A stretch of 64,000 nucleotides of DNA, from the NCBI RefSeq assembly GCF_900166655.1, contig NZ_FVZB01000006.1, positions 744,001-808,000 on the forward strand, in the 5' to 3' direction. This stretch comes from Halobacillus hunanensis (lineage in GTDB: Bacteria; Bacillota; Bacilli; Bacillales; Halobacillaceae). A program made the position numbers and the translations under genes. This document shows positions 51,960 to 61,463 of the stretch, one piece after another (the first letter of the stretch is position 1; every line of letters begins with the position of its first letter). The notes beneath the pieces were generated by a model. That model did no database searches. It saw nothing but the letters and a program-made list of their open reading frames with translations, and was not told the DNA's origin.

Positions 51960-52472
51960 CTAAAGTTGTTTTTCCATCAATGAAACTGTAAAATGCCTTG
52001 TTGATTTTGACCCTGTAACAACAAATCCTCTTTTTTTATAAAACCGAATTGCATGCTTACTCTTATCATAAACTTCTAAGCTGATATTTGAGACACCTCT
52101 ACTTAGGCAATACTTTTCAATGTAATTAATACTTTGCTTTCCTATACCACATCCTGCATATTGGGGTAGAGTAGCAAATTTATTTATGACCACTATATTA
52201 CTTACTTTATTATTACTATTAGAGTTCTTCAAGTCATCATTTAAGAACTCTAATTGGAATGTATGCACGTATGAGTTTGTATCTGTATTTTTAGCTAAAA
52301 ATACTTCTCGTTCTTTGCAGTCTATTTTAATATTTTCAATAGGGTATGGTGTTCTCCAGTGGATTAATCCTTTTTCCTTAAACATTTTTTCTCCACTGTT
52401 CTTAATAATTTCGTAAACTTCTGATAGTTTGTTCTGTTCATCTGGATAAACCTTTTCATATACTAATTTCAC
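51960..52472 (-). CDS. GNAT-family N-acetyltransferase
   Basis: A 170-residue GNAT enzyme. The acetyl-CoA loop is LPQYAGCGIGKQSINYIEKY, and SLEVYDKSKHAIRFYKKRGF with VVTGSKSTRHF forms the C-terminal part. It sits between an aminotransferase and an ATP-grasp gene, so acetylation of the amino sugar made by the aminotransferase is a reasonable guess; a PglD-type hexapeptide acetyltransferase is absent. The N-terminus has EIIKNSGEKMFKEKGLIHWR, typical of small GNAT proteins. Confidence 0.8.
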   Translation of the reverse strand: MKLVYEKVYPDEQNKLSEVYEIIKNSGEKMFKEKGLIHWRTPYPIENIKIDCKEREVFLAKNTDTNSYVHTFQLEFLNDDLKNSNSNNKVSNIVVINKFATLPQYAGCGIGKQSINYIEKYCLSRGVSNISLEVYDKSKHAIRFYKKRGFVVTGSKSTRHFTVSLMEKQL

Positions 52473-52518
52473 CTAATTTCCCTCCTTTATCATAACTAAT
52501 CAGTAGTTAATTAATACC

Positions 52519-53736
52519 TTACATATTATTCAAAATTTCTTTTAAGCTATCAATAACATACTCAACATCCTCATTACTTAACAAAGTATGAAGTGGTAAT
52601 GAAACCTCATTCTTATACACATTAAAGGCATTCGGATAATCTTTAATATCAAACCCTAGATTCTTATAAGCCGTAAACATTGGCAAAGGCTTATAGTGTA
52701 CATTACAAACTATACCCGCCTCAGCCATTTTAACGATTATTTTATTTCTCTCAGCTTCTTCGATTCCAGGTATTCTCATTAAATATAGATGACCTGAAGA
52801 AGCATATTCATCTGAATAATGCTGTAACCTTTTAATTCCTAAAGGTAGCAACGCCTTGTCGTACATATCAATTATTTCCTTACGTCTTTTAATGAGAACA
52901 CCGTATCTGTTTAACTGTATCAAACCTATTCCAGCAGTTATGTCAGTCATATTACACTTGTAAGCCGGAAGGACAATGTCATACTCCCATGAACCTTTTT
53001 TTGTTTTCGCAAAGGCATCTTTAGACTGTCCATGAAGGCTGTATAGCATAAATCGATTATATAACCATTCATCATCTAAACCACGGAGACTACGCCAGAC
53101 GACAGCTCCACCTTCAGCAGTAGTCAAATTTTTCACTGCATGGAAAGAGTAGCAAGTAAAATCTGTAACTTGTCCACATTTCATCCCGTGCCTCTCTGCT
53201 CCAAGAGCATGAGCAGCATCAGTCATTACAACTATTCTATTAAATACTTTTTGGATTTCATTATTGGGTTTAAAAATTCCTTTATTGTTTTCTACAACTT
53301 TATAAATAGCCTCGTAATCACACATTTTACCCGCTATATCAACAGGAATAATGGCTTTCGTTTTTTCAGTAATCGCCTCATCAAGTTTTGAATAATCCAT
53401 TTCAAAGGAATCTGGAGCGTTATCAACCAATACTATTTTTGCACCAACATGTTCTATTATTGATGCAGATGCCGTATAAGTATAAGCTGAGGTAATAACC
53501 TCATCCCCAGGTCCTATTCCCAAAATACGAAGAGTAAGTTCCATTGCTGCAGTAGCAGAGTTAAGGCATACAGCTTTTTTCACACCAACGTATTCGGCAA
53601 TTTTCTTTTCGAACTCTTTTGTTCTAGGGCCAGTTGTGATCCACCCAGACTTAATTGCTTTTGTAACTTCTTCGACCTCAGCATCTGTAATATCCGGTGG
53701 AGAGAAAGGTACATTTCTTACATTAGAATCAGTCAC
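52519..53736 (-). CDS. DegT/DnrJ/EryC1/StrS sugar aminotransferase
   Basis: A 405-residue PLP enzyme of the PglE/ArnB group: PFSPPDITDAEVEEVTKAIK, SGWITTGPRTKEFEKKIAEY, LNSATAAMELTLRILGIGPG, the PLP lysine in CYSFHAVKNLTTAEGGAVVW, and HYKPLPMF. It moves an amino group onto a keto-sugar nucleotide, probably the UDP-4-keto-6-deoxy-GlcNAc made by the PglF-like dehydratase at 56290. It begins the sub-operon 53736-50077; a 300-base gap lies before it. Confidence 0.9.
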   Translation of the reverse strand: MTDSNVRNVPFSPPDITDAEVEEVTKAIKSGWITTGPRTKEFEKKIAEYVGVKKAVCLNSATAAMELTLRILGIGPGDEVITSAYTYTASASIIEHVGAKIVLVDNAPDSFEMDYSKLDEAITEKTKAIIPVDIAGKMCDYEAIYKVVENNKGIFKPNNEIQKVFNRIVVMTDAAHALGAERHGMKCGQVTDFTCYSFHAVKNLTTAEGGAVVWRSLRGLDDEWLYNRFMLYSLHGQSKDAFAKTKKGSWEYDIVLPAYKCNMTDITAGIGLIQLNRYGVLIKRRKEIIDMYDKALLPLGIKRLQHYSDEYASSGHLYLMRIPGIEEAERNKIIVKMAEAGIVCNVHYKPLPMFTAYKNLGFDIKDYPNAFNVYKNEVSLPLHTLLSNEDVEYVIDSLKEILNNM

Positions 53737-54038
53737 TTAAATCTTCCTCACTTTTATATAATTTGGTCATTAGTATTTAAAACGCATCTTTTTAGTGCCT
53801 TGTACTTAATTGGAACAGTTTCTCCACCCAACTACTAACCCACTAAATTATTACAAGTACAATCACAACCCTCATAAACTGGACAAAAGTTTCATGATTT
53901 ACTCCGCAATACCAGAACTTTCTTTTACCACTTATAACTAGGATCTAAGTTTTATTTATAACAAAGGAGGGGGCCTTCTGAAATAGCCCAGAAGACGCGC
54001 CACATCGTATAAAATAGCTTGCTATTTGTATATAAGAG
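53737..54038. other. Gap between aminotransferase gene and ugd
   Basis: About 300 bases with no gene. Near 53974-53996 is a small hairpin (CTTCTG/CAGAAG) just after the ugd stop, a possible weak terminator. A promoter for the aminotransferase-led genes is expected here, but none stands out from the AT-rich background. Confidence 0.4.
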
Positions 54039-55367
54039 CTACTTTAATAATACTTGTCTACCTTTATAATGGACTAACGGTCTACCCACTGAATGATATT
54101 CTACATTTTTTTCTTTCATCAGTTCTAGTTCGAAGCAGTTTCTTCCATCAATGAGAAGTGGATAATTCATTGATTCAAATACATTTAAATCAACATTTTT
54201 AACTTCATCCCACTCTGTAAGAATCAACGTAGCATCACTATTTTTCACTGCTTCATCTACACAATTAGCGTATTGAACATTGTCATTAAGGATTCTCCTC
54301 GCATTATCCATCGCAATCGGATCATAAGCAACCACTTCTGCTCCAGCATGAACCAATTCCTCTGTAACGACTAATGAAGCAGCCTCCCTCATATCATCTG
54401 TATTCGGTTTAAATGCCAAACCTAGAACAGCAATTCGTTTCCCATTCAAGTCAGGAATACGTTCGTTTAACTTTTGAAGTAATAACCCCTGTTGCTTTTG
54501 ATTGACTTTTACTACACCCTTTAGTAACTCAAAGTCATACTCTACATTTCCTGCTATTTGGATCAACGCCTTTGTATCTTTTGGGAAACATGAACCTCCA
54601 TAACCTATTCCTGCATTGAGAAACTTGTCCCCGATTCGCTTGTCCATACCCATGCCATTTGCAACATCTTCAACATTAGCACCTAGTCTCTCACAGATGT
54701 TTGAAATTTCATTAATAAAGCTGATTTTTGTTGCAAGAAATGCATTAGATGCATACTTAATCATTTCGGCACTTTTAATATCTGTTTTAAAAACAGGGAC
54801 TCCAAAGGGCTTATTAACTTCTTCTATAGTATTTGCTGCTTCTTCACTATTAGTTCCAATGACAATGCGATCTCCATTGAATGAGTCATAAATAGCGGAC
54901 CCCTCTTTTAAAAACTCAGGATTGGAAACAACTTCAATATTTACTTGATGCACTAAGTTTTTATCAATAATAGATTGGATTTTATCATTCGTTCCCACGG
55001 GCACTGTACTCTTAGTCACTACGACTGCATCCCTAATAGCATGTGAAGCGATATCTTTAGCTACTTGTTCTACAAATGAAAGATTAGCTGACCCATCTTC
55101 TCTTGCCGGTGTTCCCACAGCTATATAAATTACTTCAGCACTTTCAAAACCTTCCTGATGATTACTCGTAAAATAAAGTCTTTCTTCATTAATATTTTTA
55201 GTCATCATATCTGAAAGACCGGGTTCATATATAGGCGAAATTCCTTGTTGCATTTTTAATATTTTTTCATTATCTATATCAATACACGTAACGGTATGAC
55301 CAATGTCAGACAAACTCACACCAGTAACTAGTCCAACATAGCCAGTACCTACTACTGAAATATTCAC
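54039..55367 (-). CDS. ugd: UDP-glucose/UDP-GlcNAc 6-dehydrogenase
   Basis: A 442-residue NAD-dependent dehydrogenase: ISVVGTGYVGLVTGVSLSDI (NAD site), VGTPAREDGSANLSFVEQVA, TKSTVPVGT, the catalytic cysteine in GIGYGGSCFPKDTKALIQ and LGLAFKPNTDDMREAAS. It oxidises the C6 alcohol twice to give UDP-glucuronate (TuaD type) or the GlcNAc analogue, a building block for acidic polysaccharide. It is 20 bases after galU, which supplies UDP-glucose, supporting UDP-glucose as substrate. Confidence 0.92.
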   Translation of the reverse strand: MNISVVGTGYVGLVTGVSLSDIGHTVTCIDIDNEKILKMQQGISPIYEPGLSDMMTKNINEERLYFTSNHQEGFESAEVIYIAVGTPAREDGSANLSFVEQVAKDIASHAIRDAVVVTKSTVPVGTNDKIQSIIDKNLVHQVNIEVVSNPEFLKEGSAIYDSFNGDRIVIGTNSEEAANTIEEVNKPFGVPVFKTDIKSAEMIKYASNAFLATKISFINEISNICERLGANVEDVANGMGMDKRIGDKFLNAGIGYGGSCFPKDTKALIQIAGNVEYDFELLKGVVKVNQKQQGLLLQKLNERIPDLNGKRIAVLGLAFKPNTDDMREAASLVVTEELVHAGAEVVAYDPIAMDNARRILNDNVQYANCVDEAVKNSDATLILTEWDEVKNVDLNVFESMNYPLLIDGRNCFELELMKEKNVEYHSVGRPLVHYKGRQVLLK

Positions 55368-55387
55368 GTTATAACCTCCCTTACTAT

Positions 55388-56266
55388 TTAATTATGGACT
55401 TTTGGATTTACTAAAGAATTTAGTAATTCTTCTACATCTGGACCAATTTCATTATTTTTCAAGGCAAACTCTATCGTAGTTTTTATAAAACCAAACTTTT
55501 CACCAACGTCATACCTACTACCTTCGAAGTCATAAGCAAATACACTTTGTAGTTCGTTTAATTCCTGAATCGCATCAGTCAACTGAATTTCTCCACCGGC
55601 CCCTGTCTTTTGTTGCCCTAAGAACGAGAATATCTCTGGGTTAAGAATATAGCGACCCATAATAGCTAAGTTAGAAGGTGCAGTACCTTGTACAGGTTTC
55701 TCTACAAATGTTTTTACTTGGTAACGGCGGTTTTCATTACTTGAAGGATCAATAATCCCATAACGATGGGTTTGATCATCAGCTACTTGTTGAACCCCAA
55801 TAATGGATGACTCAGTTTCTTCATACTGTTCTATTAATTGTTTAAGACAAGGAGTATCAGCCTCGACAATATCATCACCTAATAGTACTGCGAATGGTTC
55901 ATTACCAATGAATTTACGTGCACTCCATACAGCATGCCCTAACCCTTTAGGCTCTTTTTGGCGAATGTAGTGAATATCTACATTGGAAGTTTCATTTACT
56001 TTATCTAATAATTCAAATTTTTCCTTTTTCATTAAATTGTCTTCAAGTTCAAAGTTATTATCAAAGTGATCTTCTATAGCACGCTTCCCTTTACCTGTAA
56101 CGATTATGATGTCTTCAATTCCTGATGCGATTGCTTCTTCAACTATGTATTGAATAGTTGGTTTATCAACTATGGGTAACATTTCTTTAGGCATAGCTTT
56201 AGTAGCTGGTAAAAAGCGCGTACCTAGCCCGGCAGCAGGGATAATCGCTTTCTTAACCTTTGTCAT
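55388..56266 (-). CDS. galU: UTP-glucose-1-phosphate uridylyltransferase
   Basis: A 292-residue nucleotidyltransferase with the GalU/GtaB signature: [67 protein letters not shown] and [13 protein letters not shown]. It makes UDP-glucose from UTP and glucose-1-phosphate. Length matches GtaB (about 292). It lies between the dehydratase gene and ugd. Confidence 0.95.
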   Translation of the reverse strand: MTKVKKAIIPAAGLGTRFLPATKAMPKEMLPIVDKPTIQYIVEEAIASGIEDIIIVTGKGKRAIEDHFDNNFELEDNLMKKEKFELLDKVNETSNVDIHYIRQKEPKGLGHAVWSARKFIGNEPFAVLLGDDIVEADTPCLKQLIEQYEETESSIIGVQQVADDQTHRYGIIDPSSNENRRYQVKTFVEKPVQGTAPSNLAIMGRYILNPEIFSFLGQQKTGAGGEIQLTDAIQELNELQSVFAYDFEGSRYDVGEKFGFIKTTIEFALKNNEIGPDVEELLNSLVNPKVHN

Positions 56267-56289
56267 ATGTTATTCCTCCAGTAATCTTT

Positions 56290-58137
56290 TTAATTTGAAA
56301 CTGGTTCTTTTTTATCGATTAATCTAAAAACATTTGATTTAATATCTTCACTAGTCAGTTCATCCATCTCAAAATTAATAAAATTATAAAGAGCAGTAAC
56401 CGGCACATCATTGTTTTTTCCAATATAGATTTTAGGAAAGACTTGCTTAGAATGAACTTCCCCTTCACCGAGAAGTTCTTCGTACATCTTCTCACCAGGG
56501 CGTATCCCAGCAAATCTAATTCCAATTTCCTCCTCCCTAAACCCTGAAAGAGAAATAAGATTCTTGGCCAGATCAACAATCTTCACCGGTTCACCCATAT
56601 CAAGCACAAAGATCTCTCCACCACGAGCTAAAGCCCCCGCTTGCATTACTAGCCTTGAGGCCTCAGGAATCGTCATGAAATATCGTGTCATGTCAGGATG
56701 CGTCACTGTTACTGGACCTCCTGCTGCAATTTGTTTCTTAAATAGCGGGATAACACTGCCACGGCTTCCTAGTACATTACCGAATCGTACTGCTACAAAT
56801 TTAGTTTGACTTGTGCGGCTTAACGATTGCACAACCATTTCAGCAACACGTTTAGTCGCTCCCATCACATTTGTAGGATTTACTGCTTTATCAGACGAGA
56901 TGAGAACAAAGTTCCCAACTTTAACCATATCCGCCGCTTCAGCAATATTCTTCGTCCCAATCACATTATTCTTAACCGCTTCTTTCGGGTTTGCTTCCAT
57001 TAACGGAACATGTTTATGGGCTGCAGCATGATAGATATAAGATGGTTTATACTCATTAACTACTTCAAAAATACGATCACGGTCCTGAACGTCTGCAATT
57101 ACCGTTACAAGCTCCGTATCTATATCTAACTGGGACAATTCCATATGAATGGTATAAATACTGTTCTCCCCGTGGCCTAATAAGAGCAGCTTTCCTGGGC
57201 TAAATTTGACCAGTTGTCGACAAATTTCTGAACCGATCGATCCACCTGCACCTGTTACAAGCACTGTTTTACTGTTGATTTCACTAGAAATAGAGTCAAT
57301 ATCTAACTCAACTGGTTCTCGTCCTAATAAATCTTCAATTGATACGTCACGAATTTGATTGACTGAAACATTACCAAGAGCAATATCTTCGATCATAGGT
57401 AGAGTTTGGACATTTTTCACTACTTTTTGTGATTCTTGAATAATGTCTTTAACCCGATTTCGTTCAATAGAAGGCATGGCAATAACTATGTGATTGATTC
57501 CATATCGTTTTGAAATCTCCTCAATTTTTTCCGTACTTCCAAGCACTGGTAAGCCACCTATAGTTAGGTGATGCATCGTGAAATCATCATCAACAAAACC
57601 AATTAGGTTTGTATTCACTTCTGCTGAACCCTTCATCTGTCGTGCCAGCATACGTCCAGCAGATCCTGCCCCCACAATTAAAGTTGTTTTTAAATCGGGA
57701 TCATTTTTTACAAATTTTGCTTTTTTACCTTTAGGGTTAACAGTAAGTCCGTATGTTTTATAGTATCTCCAAGCAAACCTTACCCCGCCGATTAATAAAA
57801 TATGTAACATCCACGTAATAACAAGTGCGCGTTCATAAATAGAACCAAAAGCTAAAGCTTGTACAGCTGCAGCCGATACGATAGATAAAGAGACAACAAC
57901 TATAATTCCGAGTAATTCTTCCATACTGGCATAACGCCACTTTTTCTTATACATCCCAAATACACTTGAAAAAATATGATGAGTTAACAACAATGTTAAA
58001 GCTGAAACAAACATCATCCAATCAAATGTAGTCACATAAGGATTCAAGAAAAAGTGAGACATGTATATCGAAAAAGATACTATTATTGAATCGATAATAA
58101 TTAATAAAGCCAATCTCTTTCTAAAAGCTGTAGTCAT
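56290..58137 (-). CDS. Membrane-bound nucleotide-sugar 4,6-dehydratase (PglF/CapD/EpsC type)
   Basis: A 615-residue protein: four N-terminal membrane helices (1-125), a CoA-binding-like Rossmann domain (TTLIVGAGSAGRMLARQMKG, about 155-275), then an SDR dehydratase (VLVTGAGGSIGSEICRQLVK, HAAAHKHVPLMEANPKEAVK, SSDKAVNPTNVMGATKRVAE). As in PglF and CapD the catalytic Tyr is replaced by Met. It converts UDP-GlcNAc to the 4-keto-6-deoxy sugar used by the aminotransferase at 52519. ATG 58137 is chosen; a GTG at 58161 lies before the AAGGGGTG site. Confidence 0.92.
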   Translation of the reverse strand: MTTAFRKRLALLIIIDSIIVSFSIYMSHFFLNPYVTTFDWMMFVSALTLLLTHHIFSSVFGMYKKKWRYASMEELLGIIVVVSLSIVSAAAVQALAFGSIYERALVITWMLHILLIGGVRFAWRYYKTYGLTVNPKGKKAKFVKNDPDLKTTLIVGAGSAGRMLARQMKGSAEVNTNLIGFVDDDFTMHHLTIGGLPVLGSTEKIEEISKRYGINHIVIAMPSIERNRVKDIIQESQKVVKNVQTLPMIEDIALGNVSVNQIRDVSIEDLLGREPVELDIDSISSEINSKTVLVTGAGGSIGSEICRQLVKFSPGKLLLLGHGENSIYTIHMELSQLDIDTELVTVIADVQDRDRIFEVVNEYKPSYIYHAAAHKHVPLMEANPKEAVKNNVIGTKNIAEAADMVKVGNFVLISSDKAVNPTNVMGATKRVAEMVVQSLSRTSQTKFVAVRFGNVLGSRGSVIPLFKKQIAAGGPVTVTHPDMTRYFMTIPEASRLVMQAGALARGGEIFVLDMGEPVKIVDLAKNLISLSGFREEEIGIRFAGIRPGEKMYEELLGEGEVHSKQVFPKIYIGKNNDVPVTALYNFINFEMDELTSEDIKSNVFRLIDKKEPVSN

Positions 58138-58205
58138 TTTAGTAAACACCCCTTCCCTCACAAATTAGAGGTCACACAAAAAAACTTGTGTCACCCCATA
58201 TCTTA

Positions 58206-58973
58206 TTAAAATAATCCCAAAAACTTTTTCTTTTTAACATGCGTTGGCACATCCGAAGCTAACGCTTGTCCTTCAGCAACATACTCCGCATTTTCCGCAA
58301 ATAAATAAACCATGGACTGACCATAGTTTTTTCGTAACTCCCTATAGGCATCCTTCATACAAAACCCTCTAGAAGTGGTGTTATGAGCATCAGATGCAAT
58401 AAGGTGGGTCAAGTTCGCTTCGATTAATTTGTGAGTAAATTTCTGGATGTTCTTTCCGAAACGTCCGCATAGGCTGGCTGCTGTGATCTGAGTGTATGCA
58501 CCTTTTTTAACTAAGTTGTAGAGTGTGTCGGGATGCTGGATAATATGGCGATTGCGTTCTGGATGGACAATAATGGGCTGATAGCCTTCAACTTGCATGT
58601 CGAATAATAGTTTACTAGCATATCTCGGAACGGTATCCGATGGAAATTCGACAAAGACATAGTTTCCTGTTTTGTTTAATGTGAGGATTTCATCGTTTCT
58701 GAGTCCCTCTAACATGTCTCCATGGATTCGTGTTTCCTGTCCTGGTAAGACGGTTAATGGAACCTCATAATCTGACAAATGTCGATTGAGCTCAGCCACT
58801 TGGATCGTGATGTTGTTCTTGTAGTTATTGTAGGTCCCGTTCTGGTGGTGAGGTGTAGCAATAATCGTATGTATGCCATCAGCTACAGCTGCTTGGGCCA
58901 TCTTGATGCTTTCTTCAATGGACTGAGCACCGTCATCAACACCAGGGAGTATATGGCTGTGGATATCAATCAA
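58206..58973 (-). CDS. CpsB/YwqE-type protein-tyrosine phosphatase, catalytic copy
   Basis: A 255-residue PHP-fold metallophosphatase that dephosphorylates BY-kinases controlling polysaccharide export. Expected metal ligands are all present: His5 and His7 (DIHSHILPGVDDG), His42 (TPHH), Glu80 (PGQETR), Glu109, His137 (IVHPERN), and Asp195 and His197 (ASDAHN). It is the first gene of the polysaccharide locus. Its usual kinase/modulator partners (YwqC/YwqD type) are not in this window. Two paralogs at 60412 and 61940 lack the last two ligands. Confidence 0.9.
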   Translation of the reverse strand: MIDIHSHILPGVDDGAQSIEESIKMAQAAVADGIHTIIATPHHQNGTYNNYKNNITIQVAELNRHLSDYEVPLTVLPGQETRIHGDMLEGLRNDEILTLNKTGNYVFVEFPSDTVPRYASKLLFDMQVEGYQPIIVHPERNRHIIQHPDTLYNLVKKGAYTQITAASLCGRFGKNIQKFTHKLIEANLTHLIASDAHNTTSRGFCMKDAYRELRKNYGQSMVYLFAENAEYVAEGQALASDVPTHVKKKKFLGLF

Positions 58974-59017
58974 TAGTCCCTCTCCTCTCTAGTACTTATA
59001 ATATATATTCCTTGTAC

Positions 59018-59049
59018 ATCTTTTAATACTTTGTATTAAAGATATTATA
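59018..59049 (-). promoter_or_regulatory. Promoter-proximal palindrome before the polysaccharide locus
   Basis: ATCTTTTAATAC / GTATTAAAGAT (59018-59043) is a 26-bp near-perfect palindrome next to a minus-strand TATAAT at 59044-59049, about 45-70 bases before the first gene of the locus. This placement suits a repressor operator; one of the SinR-like proteins nearby is a candidate binder, though it does not look like the known SinR box. The rest of 58974-59343 shows nothing else. Confidence 0.5.
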
Positions 59050-59343
59050 GCAGATTTCCTTTGGGTCATGAAGGGGATATTTGGAGAATATTCCTAGATC
59101 GCTAACATTTTTAGGGAAAAGTGCAATGATATCAAGGGTGTACATGTCGTATTTATGTCGGAAACTTTTTTCCTAGGACATTTTCAGTATGCGCTTACAT
59201 TATAAATAGATTACTAATAACCCTCACATCCAAATAGAATACTAGTAAATTGTTAATTGCATATTACACTTATGTTTCATTCTATTTAATTTTCTATGAT
59301 TCACAATTTATCGACAGAATTTGCACTATTGCAAGACCCCTCC

Positions 59344-59738
59344 CTATCTGGATGTTTTTATAAGATCACTAAAATAAAAAATATGAATGAACGAGCAGGC
59401 TATTAATACACCAAAATTATTCTTCACCAAATCAATTACCGTAAATGACCTACCCACAACATAAAACTGATGGACTTCGTCTACAAACCCATACAGCATG
59501 GCAACGGCCGCTGCTGCATAACTGGTAGTCTTCGTAAACCTTTTGTTGACTAGCAAGGCTCCAACAATTAGCAAATACAAGATGGCAAATTCGATTAGGT
59601 GCAAGCTCTCAAACAACGTATTAATCGTCATGGCAATATACAGATAAAACTTTTAATTTCTGCAATCGTTGAGCTGGATTGTAGCCAGATAAGAATCATG
59701 TAAAGTACAGGCAGGATCGTAAATAGAATGCGGCGCAT
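59344..59738 (-). pseudogene. VanZ-like membrane protein gene, split by a frameshift
   Basis: ATG 59738 opens a frame encoding MRRILFTILPVLYMILIWLQ then SSSTIAEIKSFI, which ends at 59628. The next frame begins with an ATG overlapping that stop (ATGA) and encodes SLHLIEFAILYLLIVGALLV, YGFVDEVHQFYVVGRSFTVI and DLVKNNFGVL to the stop at 59344. Together they form a normal VanZ protein (helices, DExHQ, GRxxxxxD). Either it is a frameshifted gene or translation is coupled across the overlap. The longer second frame alone is 95 residues. Confidence 0.7.
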
Positions 59739-59818
59739 GGAACATACACTTCTTTCTTTTATTTGGTATTTTCCATTAAGTATTGATCATACAGTCCGAT
59801 ACCATACATACAGTAAGA

Positions 59819-59884
59819 AGAGACCTATCAAGCAGGTCTCTTTTCTAAGCGTGAATTAGAATACGCCGACTCAGTTGCTATGGA
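59819..59884 (-). pseudogene. Remnant of a YwqE paralog 3' end with terminator
   Basis: The hairpin AAGAGACC / GGTCTCTT followed by AAGCGTGAATTAGAA is the same arrangement that ends the YwqE paralogs at 60371-60420 and 61889-61950. Behind it only CTCAGTTGCTATGG-like sequence of that gene is left. It shows that the array once had a further copy here; the hairpin now serves as terminator of the SinR-like gene at 59896. Confidence 0.55.
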
Positions 59885-59895
59885 GATATTTATGA

Positions 59896-60228
59896 TCATG
59901 TATTATCTTTCTTATCACGCATGTATTTAATGGTTTTTATATATTCTCGAAACAATTCCTTAGATAAGCCAGCATCTACTACTTCATTAATCAGACTCAA
60001 CCATTCTTCATCTAAAATGTTTTTACCTTCCCCTGTTCCGTGAAACAGAAAGGCTGTAGGAACTTCAAGTTCCTTAGCAACCTTTTCTATGAAATCAATA
60101 GAAGGATTGGTTTGTATTTCTCTTTCTATAGAACTTATATAAGATTTAGCAAAACCTGTCCTTTTTGCCAGCTCTGATATTGTCATACCTCTCTCTTTCC
60201 TTATCTGCTTTATCCGACTACCGATCAT
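59896..60228 (-). CDS. SinR-like XRE regulator, copy 1
   Basis: A 110-residue regulator. The N-terminal HTH_3 domain (MIGSRIKQIRKERGMTISEL, then AKRTGFAKSYISSIERE) is close to SinR/SlrR of Bacillus, and the C-terminal LDEEWLSLINEVVDAGLSKE with REYI matches the SinR/SinI interaction helix. SinR represses matrix polysaccharide operons. Location beside a polysaccharide locus and YwqE paralogs supports a role in their control. Two more copies lie at 62928 and 63431. Confidence 0.85.
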   Translation of the reverse strand: MIGSRIKQIRKERGMTISELAKRTGFAKSYISSIEREIQTNPSIDFIEKVAKELEVPTAFLFHGTGEGKNILDEEWLSLINEVVDAGLSKELFREYIKTIKYMRDKKDNT

Positions 60229-60370
60229 TTCCGCACCCCAAAATTTTAATTACTAAATTTATATTTGATCGCTTCTATACAATTTTTTAATATGACATTT
60301 TTTCAACTCGTGTAATTTTGCGTCTTACACACTAAACAAAATTTACAAACTGCCGATATCATATATACAC

Positions 60371-60406
60371 AGTAAAAAGAGACCCTAATATAGGTCTCTT
60401 TTAAGC
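60371..60406 (-). terminator. Terminator of YwqE paralog 2
   Basis: AAAAAGAGACC / GGTCTCTTTT hairpin directly after the gene end, repeated at 61889 and 59819 with small loop changes. Confidence 0.8.
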
Positions 60407-60411
60407 GTGAA

Positions 60412-61170
60412 TTAGAAGATCCCCAATACTTTTTTCTTCTTCACTCTTTCCGGAGGTTCGGTTGCTAAGGCCTGTCCCTCCACGAGATACTGTGCATTTT
60501 CCGAGAAGTAATAGACCATCGATTGATCGTAGTGCTTTTTAATCTCCCGGTAGCCATCCTTGAGATTAAGTCCACGTGGCTTCTGTGCGCCTGACGCAAC
60601 CAGGTGCACTAAATTTGCTTCGATCAATTGATGGGATAACTTCTTGATTTTGCTGCCGTACTTGCCAAGTAAACTGGCAGCCGTTATCTGAACAAATGCC
60701 CCGTTCCTTACGATAGAATAAAGCAAGTTTGGCTGCTCAATGATTTGTTCGTTCCGTTCAGGGTGCACGATGATCGGGCGATACCCTTCTACCTGTATGT
60801 TAAATAAGAGCGTGTTCAAATATCCCGGCACGTGATCACGAGGCAATTCGATCAATATATAATCCCCTTCATTAACGGTTAAGATCTCATCTTTCTGAAG
60901 CGCCTCAACAATATCACCATATACACGTGTCTCTTGTCCGGGCAAAACCGTTAGTGGTATATCGCGTTCCTCAAATTGTCGATTCAACTCATTGACTTGA
61001 ATAAGAATATTGTTCTTATAATTATAATGACTCCCATTGTTATGATGCGGCGCAGCTACAACTGTCCGTAGCCCATCCTTTACTGCTTTCTCTGCCATTT
61101 TCATACTATGTTCCATTGTTGATGCCCCTTCATCAACACCTGGAAGGATATGCGTGTGAATATCTATCAT
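60412..61170 (-). CDS. CpsB/YwqE paralog 2, metal site altered
   Basis: A 252-residue PHP-fold protein about as long as the catalytic copy and very similar to copy 3. His5, His7, His42, Glu80, Glu108 and His136 are kept (DIHTHILPGVDEG, APHH, PGQETR, IIVHPERN), but the C-terminal ASDAH motif reads ASGAQ: Gly194 for Asp and Gln196 for His. Both are metal ligands in CpsB-type phosphatases, so activity is doubtful. It could be a pseudo-enzyme that binds a phosphotyrosine protein or regulator. It follows a decayed SinR-like remnant in the array. Confidence 0.85.
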   Translation of the reverse strand: MIDIHTHILPGVDEGASTMEHSMKMAEKAVKDGLRTVVAAPHHNNGSHYNYKNNILIQVNELNRQFEERDIPLTVLPGQETRVYGDIVEALQKDEILTVNEGDYILIELPRDHVPGYLNTLLFNIQVEGYRPIIVHPERNEQIIEQPNLLYSIVRNGAFVQITAASLLGKYGSKIKKLSHQLIEANLVHLVASGAQKPRGLNLKDGYREIKKHYDQSMVYYFSENAQYLVEGQALATEPPERVKKKKVLGIF

Positions 61171-61401
61171 TGCCCAAAACCCTTTCCCCTTAGAATTTCT
61201 ATAATTTTTCTATCTGACTTGCTGAAATCTCTCTCTATCTAGCAAAATAGTTTCCCGAACCTTCCAATATTCACCCATATTCCTAAGCAAATTTTGGTAT
61301 CGTTCTCATAATAATTCATGTTGCATATCTCAACCTTAAAAATCTAGGTATCGAGATTCTCTAAATAAAAATAAGCAGTCCCTTGGGTTGCTTTTGTAAC
61401 C

Positions 61402-61463
61402 TCATTCTATTTCTTCCAGGAATACACGGAACTCTCTTTCAATAATCTTGATTCCGTGCCTTT
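61402..61463 (-). pseudogene. Remnant of a fourth SinR-like gene
   Basis: The minus strand encodes HGIKIIEREFRVFLEEIE and a stop, parallel to SGISKEQFRDYLEFNKWK at the end of copy 3. The DNA-binding half is not recognisable upstream. The position, between two YwqE paralogs, is where the repeating order would place a regulator. Confidence 0.45.
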
